Of a DNA stretch of 64,000 nucleotides, positions 1 through 11,359 are shown in pieces. A program made the position numbers and the translations under genes. The stretch covers positions 32,540,293-32,604,292 of the forward strand of contig NC_084469.1 of assembly GCF_027409185.1 (NCBI RefSeq), read 5' to 3'. Below the pieces are notes generated by a model. It had not been told where the DNA came from. It saw only the letters and a list, made by a program, of their open reading frames with translations, and did not search any database. The DNA comes from Cynocephalus volans (taxonomy: Eukaryota; Chordata; Mammalia; Dermoptera; Cynocephalidae). Every line of letters begins with the position of its first letter. Positions within the stretch are counted from its first letter, which is position 1.

Positions 1-218
1 ACCCCCAAACGTCCATAATTCCCCCAGGACCCAGCTGTCCCTCAGCCTGTCCCCAGCCCCGCTGGCCTTCCCCTTTTCTCGGCCGCCTTGGGAACCCTGG
101 CAGCACCCGGCTACGCACTTCATCCAAACTCAACTCCGCGGCCCTAGTGTCCCCTACCCCTACTCGTTCTCTCCCCGGGGCTCGGGGATCTGAACCCCCA
201 GCCCCGCCGCTGACTAAC

Positions 219-288
219 CTGGCGGAGGCAGCCGCGCCAGCAGGAGGAGTAGGAGCGCGCGGGCCCCGGCTCCCCAGACCCGCCTCAT
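219..288 (-). CDS. CXCL16: CXCL16 first coding exon (signal peptide), partial gene
   Basis: On the minus strand an ATG at 288-286 opens 23 codons plus one base, ending at 219 before a GT donor (218-217, GTTAG). The peptide starts MRRVWG and runs into a stretch of six leucines followed by a proline-rich end, a typical secretory signal peptide. The MRR start and the length to the first intron resemble rodent CXCL16. CXCL16 is a membrane-bound chemokine with a mucin stalk that is shed by ADAM10/17, binds CXCR6 and also acts as a scavenger receptor for oxidised LDL. Only the signal exon is here; bases 1-218 are the start of intron 1 and the chemokine domain lies outside. Identity rests on the signal peptide plus position head to head with ZMYND15, as in human. 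The exon alone is short. Confidence 0.82.
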
Positions 289-1130
289 CTCGGGGCTCGG
301 CAGAGTTTGGGGGGATGGAGCCGCCGCGCCCTGACTCCCAGACAGACGGGCTCCGCGGTGTGACGTCCAGTCGGTGTCTCAGCGGCTGTCGCTTCCCCCG
401 CCCGCCTGCCCGCCTGCAACTCTGGAGGAGACGGCGGCCGTCGGCGCTGAGTCCCGGCTGGGCAAGCGCGGCAGGCGGCGGCGCCCTCCCGCCCCGCGCT
501 CGAGCTCGCGCCGTGGCGAACGGCCCGTGCGGTCGGGGCTGTCGAGCTGCCCGGCGCCCGCCGCCTGCGGAAGTCCCCGGAGGCGGAGCCCGCTCGCCCC
601 GCGCCCCCGCACCGGGCCCAGGGCCTCGGTCCAGGGGGCGCCCGGAATGTCCGAAGAAACCGAAAGAAAAGTCGGGCGGCGGGGAGAGTCGGGGCAGCCG
701 GGCAGCGGCCCGACGGGCTGCTTCGGTTCGGTTCCGGCACGTCAGCCCCCGCCGGCCGCTCCAGGTGGGTCCGCGGACCCGTGAACCTCCCCCTCCCCCA
801 AGACGCTCTCACTTCCTCGGGCCCGGCCTCTAGATGCTGCGGAATCCAGTCACGAGGCCGAGGTGAAGAGGTCGGGACAGCCGCCAGGCTGGCGTCCAGC
901 CGCGCACACACCGGCCGGGCCGCCACCCGCGACGCGCGATCCCGTGGGGGCGTGGCCACCCGACGGGCGCGCCGTGGGCTCGGGCAGCCCTGACGTCACC
1001 ATCGCCCCTTCCCCGAGGTATTTACCTTCGAAAAGTGGTGGCGGCTGCAGGTACCGGAGGAGTGGGGCGGCCCGCGTGGGTCTACTGGGGCTCAGCGCCA
1101 AACCAATCCAAGCCCAAAGGACGCCCCAGC
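289..1130. promoter_or_regulatory. Bidirectional CpG-island promoter between CXCL16 and ZMYND15
   Basis: This stretch is very rich in G+C and CpG, with many GGGCGG-type Sp1 boxes. It lies between the divergent starts of CXCL16 (288, minus) and ZMYND15 (1551, plus). An inverted-CCAAT-free CCAAT box is seen near 1103 (ACCAATCC) and a perfect CRE at 991-998. Long open frames here on both strands (for example 147-833 plus and 285-959 minus) are low-complexity, Pro/Arg/Gly-rich products of high GC and are not called genes. The ZMYND15 transcription start is not directly visible. A non-coding first exon probably lies around 1000-1150, spliced to the acceptor at 1519-1520. Confidence 0.75.
991..998. 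promoter_or_regulatory. Perfect CRE palindrome (TGACGTCA)
   Basis: The eight-base palindrome TGACGTCA, consensus for CREB/CREM/ATF, lies 553 bp upstream of the ZMYND15 ATG and 703 bp from the CXCL16 ATG. A half-site TGACGTCC is at 361-368, close to CXCL16. CREM-tau drives many spermatid genes through such sites and ZMYND15 is a spermatid gene, so a functional role is plausible. Function is inference; the motif itself is certain. Confidence 0.6.
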
Positions 1131-1550
1131 TCCTGTTCTACCTCTTCCCGCACCCCACAGAGGGATCCAAAATTCTGCCTTCCTCACCCTACGCTTCCCA
1201 GTAGGATTAGCCCTCCCTCATCTCTATCCGTAATTCAAACCCTACTTTTGATGTTTGAATCCTGTTTTGAGCCCAAAATACCATCTCATCCCGGGGTGGT
1301 CATCTTCAACCCTAATCGCCCACTTTCAGGTCGAGGCTCTCATTTTCATCCCTGAACTCCCATCCTCAGTCCTGAAAACCCTATTCTCAGCTCCTAACAC
1401 TCATCCGTATGTCCCACCCTAAGTGACCCTCAAACCCCTCCCCTCCCCCATTTTGTGGCCCAGCCCCAAACTCTCTTACTGCTACCCTGTCCCTCACCAT
1501 CTATTTCTTCCTTTGCTCAGTCTGGGCCCAGACCCAGTGCCCCTGAAGAC

Positions 1551-4500
1551 ATGGAGTTTGTGTCTGGATACCGCGACGAGTTCCTTGATTTCGCTGCTCT
1601 GCTCTTTGGCTGGTTCCGCAAGTTCGTGGCAGAGCGCGGGGCTGTCGGAGCCAGCCTTGAGGGCCGCTGGCGGCAGCTGGAGGCTCAGATAAGAAGGCTG
1701 CCCCAGGACCCTGCCCTTTGGGTGCTCCATGTCTTGCCCAACCGTAGTGTGGGCATCAGCCTGGGGCAGGGGGCAGACCCAGGCCCTGGACCAGGCCTGG
1801 GAGCTGCCCGGCTCCTGGGAGAGGAGCCTCCACTCCACCTGCAAGACCTGAGCCCCTATATCAGCTTTGTCAGCCTAGAGGATGGGCAGGATGGGGAGGA
1901 GGAGGAAGAGGAAGATGAAGAAGAGAATGGAGAGGAGGGTGCAAGCACAGAGAAGGTAGAGCCGGAGAAGGACAGGGAGTCAGCCCCTGCCAGCAGGGAG
2001 TCCCCCCAGGAAGCAAGCCCTCCAGGGGAGCCAGAGGAAGCTGAGCAGGAGGGAGGAGGTGGTCACGATGGCTGCCGAGAGGACAAGGCAGAGGATGAAA
2101 CAGGTCCTGAGAAGAGGAAGGGATGGAGGAGTGGTAAGAACCCAGGGCTGGCTCTGCCCAGCCAGACTCCCCTTCTGAAGCCCTCCCCTGCCACTCAGAA
2201 CCTAGCTAGGAGGCACACAGTGGTGGTCTTCAGGCCAATCTGGCAGCTGGTGGGTACAGGGATCAGACCCTAGATCTTGGTGTTATCAGCACCACGCTCT
2301 AACCACCTGAGCTAACTGGCCAGCCCAACCCACAGTGTTTTTTAATGATCAACATTTAAACATTGAAAGAAAAAAAATCCAGAAAACTGGATTTACACAT
2401 CTTCCCAAGAAAAATCTAGAGTCCTGACCACCAGCCTCCATTTCTGCATGGTAGCACATTTTAGTACTGTGTAGCAGCTATCCCCTTTAGACGGGGCATG
2501 ACCTCTCTACCTAGTCCCCTCTCCTCATTGAGAATACTCGCCTAGACCCTGTAGACATTTGAGTTTGGTACCCTTGACCCTGACCATCTTTGTCTCACAC
2601 GGCGCCCTTCTCCCCCACCCCCAACTTTTTCCTCTTTCCCCAGAGGCTGCTCCTCTTCACGTTTCCTGCCTTTTAATGGTGACAGATGAACATGGCATCA
2701 TCTTGGGCATTGATCTGCTAATGGATGGAGTGCAGGGGAGTGCAGGCCAGGGCTCAGGGACCGAGAATCTGGCTCCTCGGGCCTATGCTCTCCTCTGCCA
2801 CAGCATGGCCTGCCCCATGGGCTCTGGGGACCCCCGAAAGCCCCGACAGCTTACTGTGGGAGACACCCAGCTGCATCGGTACAGAAATCTGGTTTCTGAG
2901 GGTGGGGAGACCTGGGGCCTGGACTCCTGAGCCCCCAAACCTGATTCTATCTCCACCCCCATTCAGAGAGCTGAAGAGCCTGGTCCCAAGGCTGGGCGTG
3001 AAGTTAGCCAAGACCCCAATGCGGACGTGGGGTCCCCGGCCAGGCTTCACCTTTGCCTCCCTTCGGGCTCGAATCTGCCATGTTTGTCACAGGCACAGCT
3101 TTGAAGTGAAGCTAACACCGTGGTGAGCAGCCTGCAAAGATGGAGGGAGAGGAAGACCCCCAACAGTCAAGCAGAGAGAAAGCAGGCCGGTGGGGGGCCT
3201 AGCAGACAGACACAGTGAGATGAAACAAGCAAGCTATTACAGACCATTAGAGGGTATAAGACAAACAGATCAAATGATATATAGGCAGCTGCAGGGCAGA
3301 TGGACAGCAGATAGGACCTACAGAGATCAACATTAGGTGCATACCACCCCCTGTGTCCCCAGCCCCCAGTGCAGTGCTGTCCTGTATTGTGGAGAGGCTT
3401 GTCTCAAGGCTGACTGGAGGCGATGTCCAGATGATGTGAGCCACCGATTTTGGTGTCCAAAGCTTGCGGCCTTCATGGAGCGGGCGGGGGAACTAGCAAC
3501 TCTGCCTTTTACCTACACTGCAGGTAAAGGAGGACAGAATGGGTGAGGAAAACTGGGGAAAGGTCTTTGGGACTGGACAGGGTCCTGGGGTTGAAGGCTA
3601 AGTACCTGGGGCTGGAGTCTAGATCCTTGGAATAAGGGCTGGTGGTAGGTGTCTGGGGTTAGAGACAAGGTGTAGCAGAGGACTGAGTACCTGGGTCCCT
3701 GGTAGAGCTTAGGGGATTTGGGAATAAGGATCCAAACATATACTTGCTTCCCAACTCCACCACTAATTGGCAGTATGACCTTAAATCACTTTACTTCTTG
3801 GAGCCTTCATTTGGGTCCTTCAGGGAGGGAGGCTGAGGAGAGCTAAAGTCTGGGGTCCTACCCACCAGGCCCTCACCACCTCACCTCCTCCTTCTCCAGA
3901 GGTGACCAGTGAAACCTTTAACAAGGAGGCCTTCTTGGCCTCTCGGGGCCTCACTCGTGGCTACTGGACCCAGCTCAGCATGCTGATTACAGGCCCTGGC
4001 ACCCCCAGGCACCCCTGGGGCAGCACATCAGCCCTCAGTCTTCTCAGTGGTGCGTGGGACCTCACTTCAGGCATGGGACCCTCAGCCTAGAGAGAGGGAT
4101 TGGGGAGAAAATGTCTGGATCCAAAGATAACCCCTCTACACACACACCAAACCCCTACCAACACCGCCAGGGCCGTTTCAGACCTTTCCCCAGCCCTCAG
4201 AGGAGTCGCCCCTGCCAACCCCATCCAGAAATCATGTCTCTAGGCAAATCTCCATTCCTCTTGCTGTAGCTCCAGGCCTTCTCAGGAAATTCAGCTCCTT
4301 TGGAAGGGAGAGAGATGGGTGAGGTTGGGGTTTCCCTGATTCCAGGCCTCTCTCCTTCAATCTTCTCAGGAGATCCCTACCACCTTCTCCAAGGGGATGG
4401 GCCTGCCCTGATGCCTCCTGTGCCCCCAGATCCACCCAGGGGCCTCTTTGGTGAGCTGAGGGGGCCCTGAGGGAACTAGGGATAGGGACAGAAGCCTGAG

Positions 4501-6643
4501 TGGCTGAGAAAAAGGGGGCTATTAGACTGGAGGGGTTGGGGGCCAGGCCTGGGCCAGGTCCCCCAGTAACCCACTCTCCCCAGGCTCGTGGCAGGACTAC
4601 TACACATGGCGGGGCCTCAGCTTGGACTCCCCCATGGCTGTGCTTCTCACCTACCCGCTGACAGTGTACTACGTCATCACTCACCTGGTGCCCCAGTCCT
4701 GTAAGGAAAGCCGAGCAGGAAGTGGAGAGGGTGTAGGGACAAGAGGGGGAAGAGAGGGAGACCATATCCTTAAAGAACTGGCTTCTCATGTAGTCCCTGA
4801 GCTCAACATCCAGAACAAACAGTCACTGAAGATCCACGTGGTAGAGGCTGGGAAGGAGTTTGACTTGGTAATGGTGTTTTGGGTAAGTCCCTCCAGGCCT
4901 GAAGGTTGGGCATGTGGGTGTGGGGGTAGACACAGGACGGGACCCAGGTCTGTCCTTCTCTCTGTGCTTTAGGAGCTCTTGGTCCTGCTCCCCCATGTGG
5001 CCCTGGAGCTGCAGTTTGTGGGCGACGGCCTGCCCCCTGAGAGTGACCAACAGCATTTTACCCTGCAGAGGGTAAAGCCTGAGGGGGCCCTGCTCTTCAG
5101 CCCTGATCCCCCTAGTAGCCTCCCGATCAGGCCCTGCCCTTCTGCTCCCTGCTCCCCTACCTCACCTGGTGCATCCTACACTACATACCCTGACTTCCAG
5201 TGGGTTCCCCACTCAACTCCTGTCCCCTCAGGATGGCCCCGAGGTGTCTGTCCGTCCTGGTTCTGGGGTATCAGCACGACTCAGCTCTGCAACCAAGGAG
5301 AAAGGGGGCCGCAGGGACCTACAGATCAAAGTGTCGGCAAGGCCCTACCACCTACTCCAGGGGCCCAAGCCAGACCTGGTTATTGGTAAGATCCTGGGGC
5401 TCAGGGGTAGGGGTGTGGGGAAGGTGGGAAAGAAGTAGACCATGGGAGCCAGCTTCTCCCTGGTCTCTGCAGGATTTAACTCTGGCTTTGGTCTCAAGGA
5501 CACTTGGCTGAGCTCTCTGCCTCGGTTACAGGTGGGGAATGGGGGTAAAAGGGGACTTCTCTCACCTCCTACCCATCTCCCTCCCCCTTTTTGAACGTCT
5601 CTGGGCTCTCCTCTTCACCATCATCTGTTCCACAGACACGGGGAGCGCCTCTGGGTCATCTTGCCCTTCTCTGTATCTGCCTCCTGCCTCTCCCACATCC
5701 CGGCCTGTCCCGGGGCCTTTGCTTTTAACCCTGTCTGCCATCCTGGTGGTGGCTCGGATATGTCTGAGACCCCGCCCCACCCCAGTCCCTCCGAGTGCCA
5801 GCCTTCTTCACCGAGAGCAGCGAGTATGGCTGTGTGATGGACGACCAGACCATGGCGGTGGCCACAGGAGGGGGCACCAGCCCTCCACGGCCCAACCCCT
5901 TCCGCTCCCCCTTTCGCCTCAGAGCGGCCGACAACTGCATGCCCTGGTAAGGCCCGCGAGCCTCCTTCCTGACCCTTAACTTCTTTTACTCTCTGGCTCG
6001 GCATCCTCAAAGGTCACTCCTACCCTCGTCTCTGCTCTGCTGGGACCCTCCCTTACCCAGCCCTGCCACCCGCCTTCTCTGCCTCCACTACTCACCACCC
6101 CCCGGCTGCTCTCGACAACCCCCAACACAGCCCTCTTTAGATCCAGCTCACAAAAATCTCAACTCCTCTTTTTTTTTTTTTTTTTTTTAAGATGACCGGT
6201 AAGGGGATCTTAACCCTTGACTTGGTGTCGTCAGCACCACGCTCAGCCAGTGAGCAAACCGGCCATCCCTATATGGGATCCGAACCCGTGGCCTTGGTGT
6301 TATCAGCACCACACTCTCCCGAGTGAGCCACGGGCCAGCCCCTCAACTCCTCTTTGCACCCCGCAAAGGACCCTGCTACCTGCCACCCTCTACCTGGCCG
6401 AGCCCGTGGTCTAGCCCCGCCCGCTGGCACTGGGGCCCCCTGACCGCGCCCGCCGCTCCCCTCCCCCCCAGGTACTGCAACGCCTTCATCTTCCATCTGG
6501 TCTACAAGCCCCCGCAAGGGGCTGCGGCCCGCCAGGCGTCCGGCCCCGCGCCCCCTGCCCCGGCTCCTGCCGCTTCTCCCGCCCCCACCCGAAGGCGCCG
6601 GGGAGAAAAGAAATCGGGGCGCGGGGCCCGCCGGCGGAGATGA
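1551..6643 (+). CDS. ZMYND15: ZMYND15, zinc finger MYND-type protein 15 (13 coding exons, 738 aa)
   Basis: Coding exons: 1551-2133, 2644-2878, 2967-3122, 3363-3523, 3900-4049, 4370-4450, 4584-4700, 4794-4882, 4973-5071, 5232-5385, 5473-5531, 5786-5946, 6472-6643. All junctions are AG/GT and phases join to 2217 nt ending in TGA at 6641-6643. The ATG follows an acceptor at 1519-1520, so the upstream exon is non-coding. The MYND zinc finger is at residues 310-356, with ligands C310, C313, C325, C328, C334, C338, H352 and C356. An acidic Glu-rich stretch lies near residues 115-130, and the C-terminus is Pro-rich then basic (Arg/Lys). ZMYND15 is known as a histone-deacetylase-dependent repressor in haploid germ cells; its loss causes spermatogenic failure in mouse and man. 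The human protein is about the same length (742 aa). The gene looks intact. Confidence 0.95.
2249..2325 (-). mobile_element. Old short tRNA-derived SINE in ZMYND15 intron
   Basis: Read on the minus strand this has a tRNA-like head (GGCCAGTTAGCTCAG) and the ACACCAAG plus GATCC B-box region. It is the monomer form of the tRNA-Ile-type SINE seen elsewhere in the window. A CACAGTG flank is found on both sides (about 2215 and 2330). The tail is decayed, so it is older than the dimeric copies. Confidence 0.7.
3740..3820 (+). repeat. Probable MIR fragment in ZMYND15 intron
   Basis: Wording such as CCACTAATTGGCAGTATGAC followed by a TTACTTCTTGGAGCC segment resembles the MIR core. Short and diverged. 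Confidence 0.45.
6172..6341 (-). mobile_element. Dimeric tRNA-Ile-like SINE (type A) in last ZMYND15 intron
   Basis: A poly-T run, then two head-to-tail tRNA-like units in reverse orientation. It is flanked by a perfect 14-bp target-site duplication CTCAACTCCTCTTT (6158-6171 and 6342-6355). It sits about 130 bp upstream of the acceptor of the last coding exon and brings in a long T-tract on the transcribed strand. It does not interrupt the coding sequence. Confidence 0.93.
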
Positions 6644-6727
6644 GTGCTGAGGCAGCAGCAGTCCGCCCCCTCCCCAAACACGCTTCCGAAAGAGAACATG
6701 ATAGACACCCGAGGCCACGGAAAGGTA

Positions 6728-6733
6728 AATAAA
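6728..6733 (+). terminator. ZMYND15 polyadenylation signal AATAAA
   Basis: The first AATAAA after the ZMYND15 stop, 85 bp downstream and followed by a T/G-rich stretch, as expected for 3' end processing. Confidence 0.75.
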
Positions 6734-6739
6734 ATCATC

Positions 6740-7910
6740 TGTTTGAAACCACTGAGTCATGGACTCTCTGATGCCGCGCTCATAATTGGGTCATTGTACT
6801 GGGAAGAGAGAGGATTTAGGGATGACTTTCCCCAGCTCCTTTCAGTCCCTCCGACGGCTGTCCCTGCTCTAAGTCAGGGATCCTGACCCTCCTTGGTCAC
6901 CCAAATCTCTCCTAATGTGTATGCAGGTAAGTCATTTTCCAGCCCTGGTAACCCTCAGGAACCCAACCCCAAAGCAACGAAAGACCAAGAAGCAGCAGGT
7001 GGTTTCTCACCAGGGGGTGGGGAAAGCAGACAACCTCCTAGGGACGCACAGGCCCCACGCACCCAACTCCAGCTTCTCTCATCCCTCACATCGGATAAAC
7101 ACTCAACTCCTGCCGAGCTGGTCTCCTAAAATCCATCAGTGTATGTCCAGTCTGCTGTAAACTCCACCATATCTCATCTCCACATGGCAGCCAGCATATT
7201 CCTCCTAAGACAGACGTTCGAAACCCAGTCCTCCTGTGCTTAGGTCCCTTCAGTGACTTCACTCCACCCTTAAAATCCTCTTGAGTGTGGGCAGGATTTA
7301 GCGACTTCAGAGTCACTAAGTATAGAGTTACTAAGTGTAGAAAGGGAAACACAGTGAAGAAACTTGGCAGACACCCCCTTAACCGAGTGATCAGGGTTAA
7401 TAATAAGTAATAAGTTCTGTTAGCATGATGTGTCTGTCCCCTGACATGGTGCCATGCGAATGAGACATATCACCTCTGTGGTATTCTTTCCCCAAATCCA
7501 CAACCTCATCTAATGACAAAACACCAGACAAATCCAAATTGTGAAACATTATACAAAATATTTGATACTATTCTTCAAGAGTATCAAAAGCCATTAAAGG
7601 CAAGGAAAGACTAAGAAACTGCCACATATTTGAAGAGACTTAGGAGAAATGACAACTAAATACGACCTAGTATCCTGGATTGGATCCTGGAACAGAAGAC
7701 AGACGTTAGTGGAAAAACTAGAAATTAGAAGAAACTCTGTAGTTTAGCTAATGGTATTGTATCACTGCTAACTTCTTAGTTTTGATAAACATGCCGTGGT
7801 TATATAAGATGTAACATTAAAGGAAGGTGGCTATATGGGAAGACTCAACTATCTTGTAACTCATCTATAAATTTTTCTAAAATTAAATTTATTAGTAGTA
7901 TTTTTTTTTT
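6740..7910. other. Intergenic sequence with old L2-like fragment
   Basis: No gene seen. About 7170-7290 resembles an L2 LINE 3' region (text around CCATATCTCATCTCC and CAGTGACTTCACTCC). The rest, 7360-7900, is AT-rich with nothing recognised. Confidence 0.5.
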
Positions 7911-7913
7911 TTT

Positions 7914-8110
7914 TTTTTACATTTTAAGATGTTGTGGAGCAGCTGGGGGTGGGGAAGAGGGGAGGGGGAGGGAAATAGGATGGGAGGAGGAGAAAGGAGG
8001 TGGGGCATGGTCACCAGTGGCACCCCCGTCATTTCATCATTCCAGCAGGGAAGCCCTGGGTACTTCCAGTAGCCGTTTGGTGGTTGTCGCTGGGCTGGAT
8101 GCCAACGTTG
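7914..8110 (-). mobile_element. 5'-truncated copy of the composite VNTR element
   Basis: Read on the minus strand it holds one VNTR-like unit (CAGCCCAGCGACAACC... type), then a C/T-rich stretch, then CTGCTCCACAACATCTTAAAATGT and a poly-A. This matches the 3' part of the elements at 33-35 kb and 48.3-49.9 kb. It shows the family also ends at the CAACAACATCYTAGAATGT site. Confidence 0.65.
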
Positions 8111-8184
8111 GGGTGGCATGGCTGAGGGCAACTCCTGTATAAATCTACAATTATTTCAAAATAAAAAGTTAAAAATCAAGTTCA

Positions 8185-8460
8185 GACTCAGGATTGCTTA
8201 TAAGGTGCCTCTTTTTGTCATTTCTTTTATTGTAAATATTTTATTACCTAAGTTTCAAAATATGCATGAAAGTCCAGAGACTTGTTATGATAAATCTCTA
8301 TACACCCATCACCCAGATTCAACAATTATCAACACTTTTCCCATTTTATTATTCCCATCTCCAGCTTTTTTTTCCAGAATGTTTTAAAGCACACACCAGA
8401 CATAAGTCATCTCACTTATATGCATTTATAACTAATAAGAGCTTTTTTCAATGTAACCAC
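8185..8460 (-). mobile_element. Old L1 3' UTR, first half of a split copy
   Basis: Text such as CACCCAGATTCAACAATTATCAACA and the following segment resembles the mammalian L1ME-type 3' region in reverse. The same element resumes at 12842, so the 4.4 kb between was inserted later. Confidence 0.6.
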
Positions 8461-9799
8461 TGTTACTAACAGACGAGGCTCGCCTTGCCCTCTCACACTA
8501 AACAAATGACTTGAAAGTCCAAAAATTGGTGCAAGGATTGGGAGGTTTATTCAGATTACCGGTACTCAACTAAATGTTTAACCAAGCAAACAAAGAGAAA
8601 AGAAGAGCAGTGGGGTCCAGTTTATCCTAGTCCCTATCGGCGGGGCCAACCCGCTATTCCACTGACACAGTAATTGATACAAGCAGTCCTCCCCACTGTT
8701 GTTGGCACAAAGAAGAAAAGTACCAACTAGATTTAAGTCAGGCAAACAAAGTATAGCCAGGAGCCCTCCAGGGTACAACCTATACAGAACAGCAGAAGAG
8801 GGCTCAGAAAATCAGAAACAAAGCATGGCCGGGATCCCTCCAGGTTGCACCTACATTGTAGCAGATACAATCCAACCAAATAGCAGAAGAGGGCTCAGAA
8901 ATTCAGAGAAAGGGAAAGGGAATTTTAGTGATTTCCGGACTTCCAGTCACTGTGCAGTGTGGGGATGAATCCCCACCACTCCCTTGAATCCCCTGTCAGG
9001 GAGAATCTGCTCAAGCAAGATCTTTATGGTGTAGGTCTGGCCTTCCCACCTCTGCTAGTGACCCGTCAGGGCAAGCCGTTGCCAGACAGAGGGAGCATGC
9101 CTCTCACAGGATGAGAGGAGTTTAAGCTGTAGTTGTCCGGCAGTCACTTTGAAGAGGAAGAAAAGGGGGGAAAAGCAGAGTAAAAGAGAATAAAGCATAG
9201 CCTTGTCAGAATTTAGGCCAGGGACTCCAGGTGAGACTTACCAGCAGAGACATGGGAGCAAAATAGTCCCAGTGTCCACTTGCCTCTCACAGCTAGAGTC
9301 TTCTCTGGTGCCCAAAGCTTTCTATTTTTTGCCAGTGACTAAATTAAGCACTTGGATTCCAAAGTCATAGAAATGAACAATGTACCCAGCAGTAAAGCCA
9401 GTTAACGCTTATTAAAAGAGGAGATAGACTTATGCATAAGGAGGGCGTATTAGTCCATTTTGTGTTGCTATAACAGAATACCTGCAACTGGGTGATTTAT
9501 AAAGAAAACAAAATTTATTGCTTACAGTTTCTGAGGCTGGGAAGTCTAAAGTCCATCTGGTGGTAGCAACAGTGAACCAGGAGTCTTACATAGCAAGACG
9601 GTGGAAGTAGAGAGACCAAGAGAGACAGACGCCCCTCCCTCTTCTTTCAAAGTCCTCAGAACCACACCCCTGATCACCATTTTTAATCCATTCGCCACTA
9701 CATGGCCCTGTAATCTAATCACCTCTTCAAGGCCCCACCTTACAATTACCATAATAGGATTTTCCACCTTCTTTACAGTAACAGCGGGGGGCTAAGTTT

Positions 9800-9972
9800 C
9801 TTTTTCTTTTGTTTTAAAGATGACCAGTAAGGGGATCTTAACCCTTGACTTGGTGTTGTCAGCACCACGCTCTCCCAAGTGAGCTAACCGGCCATCCCTA
9901 TATAGGGATCCGAACCTGTGGCCTTGGTTTTATCAGCACCACACTCTCCCAATTAAGCCATGGGCCAGCCCT
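9800..9972 (-). mobile_element. Dimeric tRNA-Ile-like SINE (type A) in MaLR 3' LTR
   Basis: Reverse-oriented dimer flanked by a perfect 12-bp duplication GGGGCTAAGTTT (9788-9799 and 9973-9984). Inserted after the MaLR. Confidence 0.93.
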
Positions 9973-10586
9973 GGGGCTAAGTTTATAATACATAAAACTT
10001 GGGGGACACAATTCAAGCTTCAATAAGGTTTAGGGGGACATAATTCAATCCACTACATTCTGCCCCTAGCCCCCCCAAAACTCATGTCTTTTCACATGCA
10101 AATACATTCATTTCATCCCCAAAGTCTTAACTTGTTTCAACTCAAAAGTCCAAAGTTCAAAGTCCCATCTGTGAATGAAGTCAATATAAGTTAATCACTT
10201 CCAAGATACAATGGTGGAACAAACATAGGGTATATATTCCCATTCTAAAAGGGAGAAACAGGCCAAAAGAAAGGTATAACAGATCCCAAACAAGTTCGAA
10301 ATCCAGCAGGGCAGGCATTAAATCTCAAAGCCAATGAATCGGGTACCTTTACTCCATGTTCGATGTCCTCTACACCCTGGTGTGAGGGTTGGGTCCCCAA
10401 GTCCTCTGGCAGCTCCGCTCCTATGGTTTTCCTGGTCTCAGGTGATGCTTTAGCTCTCACAGGCTGGCATTGCACCCTGGTAGCACCACAGGTCTGGGGT
10501 CTCCATGGTGGTCTTGCTCTCACAGCTCTACTAGGCATGGCACTGTTGGGGTTTCTCTACCACAACTTTGACCCCACGTTTCCACT

Positions 10587-10907
10587 TGAAAGGATGAGTC
10601 GACACCAGTTGACGATCCACCAGAGAGGGCTCGTTTATTAGGGGGCACACACACATATATATAGGGCTTTTAGGGAAGGCTGATTGGCTTAGAATACAAT
10701 CCCTACTTAGCATACCGCATGGGGCTTGGGGTGAGCTGATTGGTGTGCGATTCGTGCCGGCGGGAAGGAGAGTACTGAAGAGAAGGGCAACCAGCGCCAT
10801 GATGGGGTGTGGCCGAGAAGGGCTTATGTGATCAGGGTGTGATCCCTTGGGGCATTTGGGTTCTTACATTCCTTGGTGTGATCCCTTGGGGCATTTGGGT
10901 TCTTACA
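10587..10907 (-). mobile_element. Solo LTR, unnamed ERV family (copy 1)
   Basis: A 321-bp TG...CA element flanked by a perfect 5-bp duplication CCACT (10582-10586, 10908-10912). On the minus strand it carries AATAAA about 45 bp from its 3' end, and a tandem duplication of a roughly 33-bp block (containing GGTGTGATCCCTTGGGGCAT) at its 5' end. A sister copy is at 21693-21921. Family name not recognised. Confidence 0.8.
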
Positions 10908-11359
10908 CCACTCAGCATTGCTCTAGTGAAAGCTGTCTGCAGTGACTCTGCCCCTGTGACAGATCTCTTCCTGGGCCCCCAGACTTTTCCATACATCCTT
11001 TGAAATTGGGGTGGAGGCTCCCAAGCCTCCACAGCTCTGGCATTCTGCAGCCCTGCAGACCTAACACCACATGGATGCTGCCAAGGCTTCCAGCTTGTAT
11101 TTTCCAAAGTTGTATGTCCAGCCACCCCTGGGGCCAAAGCAGCTGGGATGCTGGCGCTGGAAGCAGCTTCCCAAGGTGGTCCTGAGCAGTGAGCCTGTGG
11201 AGGGTGCCTCAGGCCGGTTCCCCAAGACCATTTTGCCTCTCTAGGTCTTTGGGCCAGAAACGGAAGGGTTGGCCCCAGAGGCTTCTGCAATGCCTTCAGG
11301 GACCTTTTCCCCTTCTCTCGATAATCCCTTTTCTTTGTACTAATCTTCTTAGCTAATGA

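Noticed and set aside
147-959. Long open frames on both strands in the first kilobase (228 and 224 codons)
   Set aside because: They are low-complexity Pro/Arg/Gly/Ala products of a CpG island. They overlap each other and the known CXCL16 exon, and have no family resemblance.
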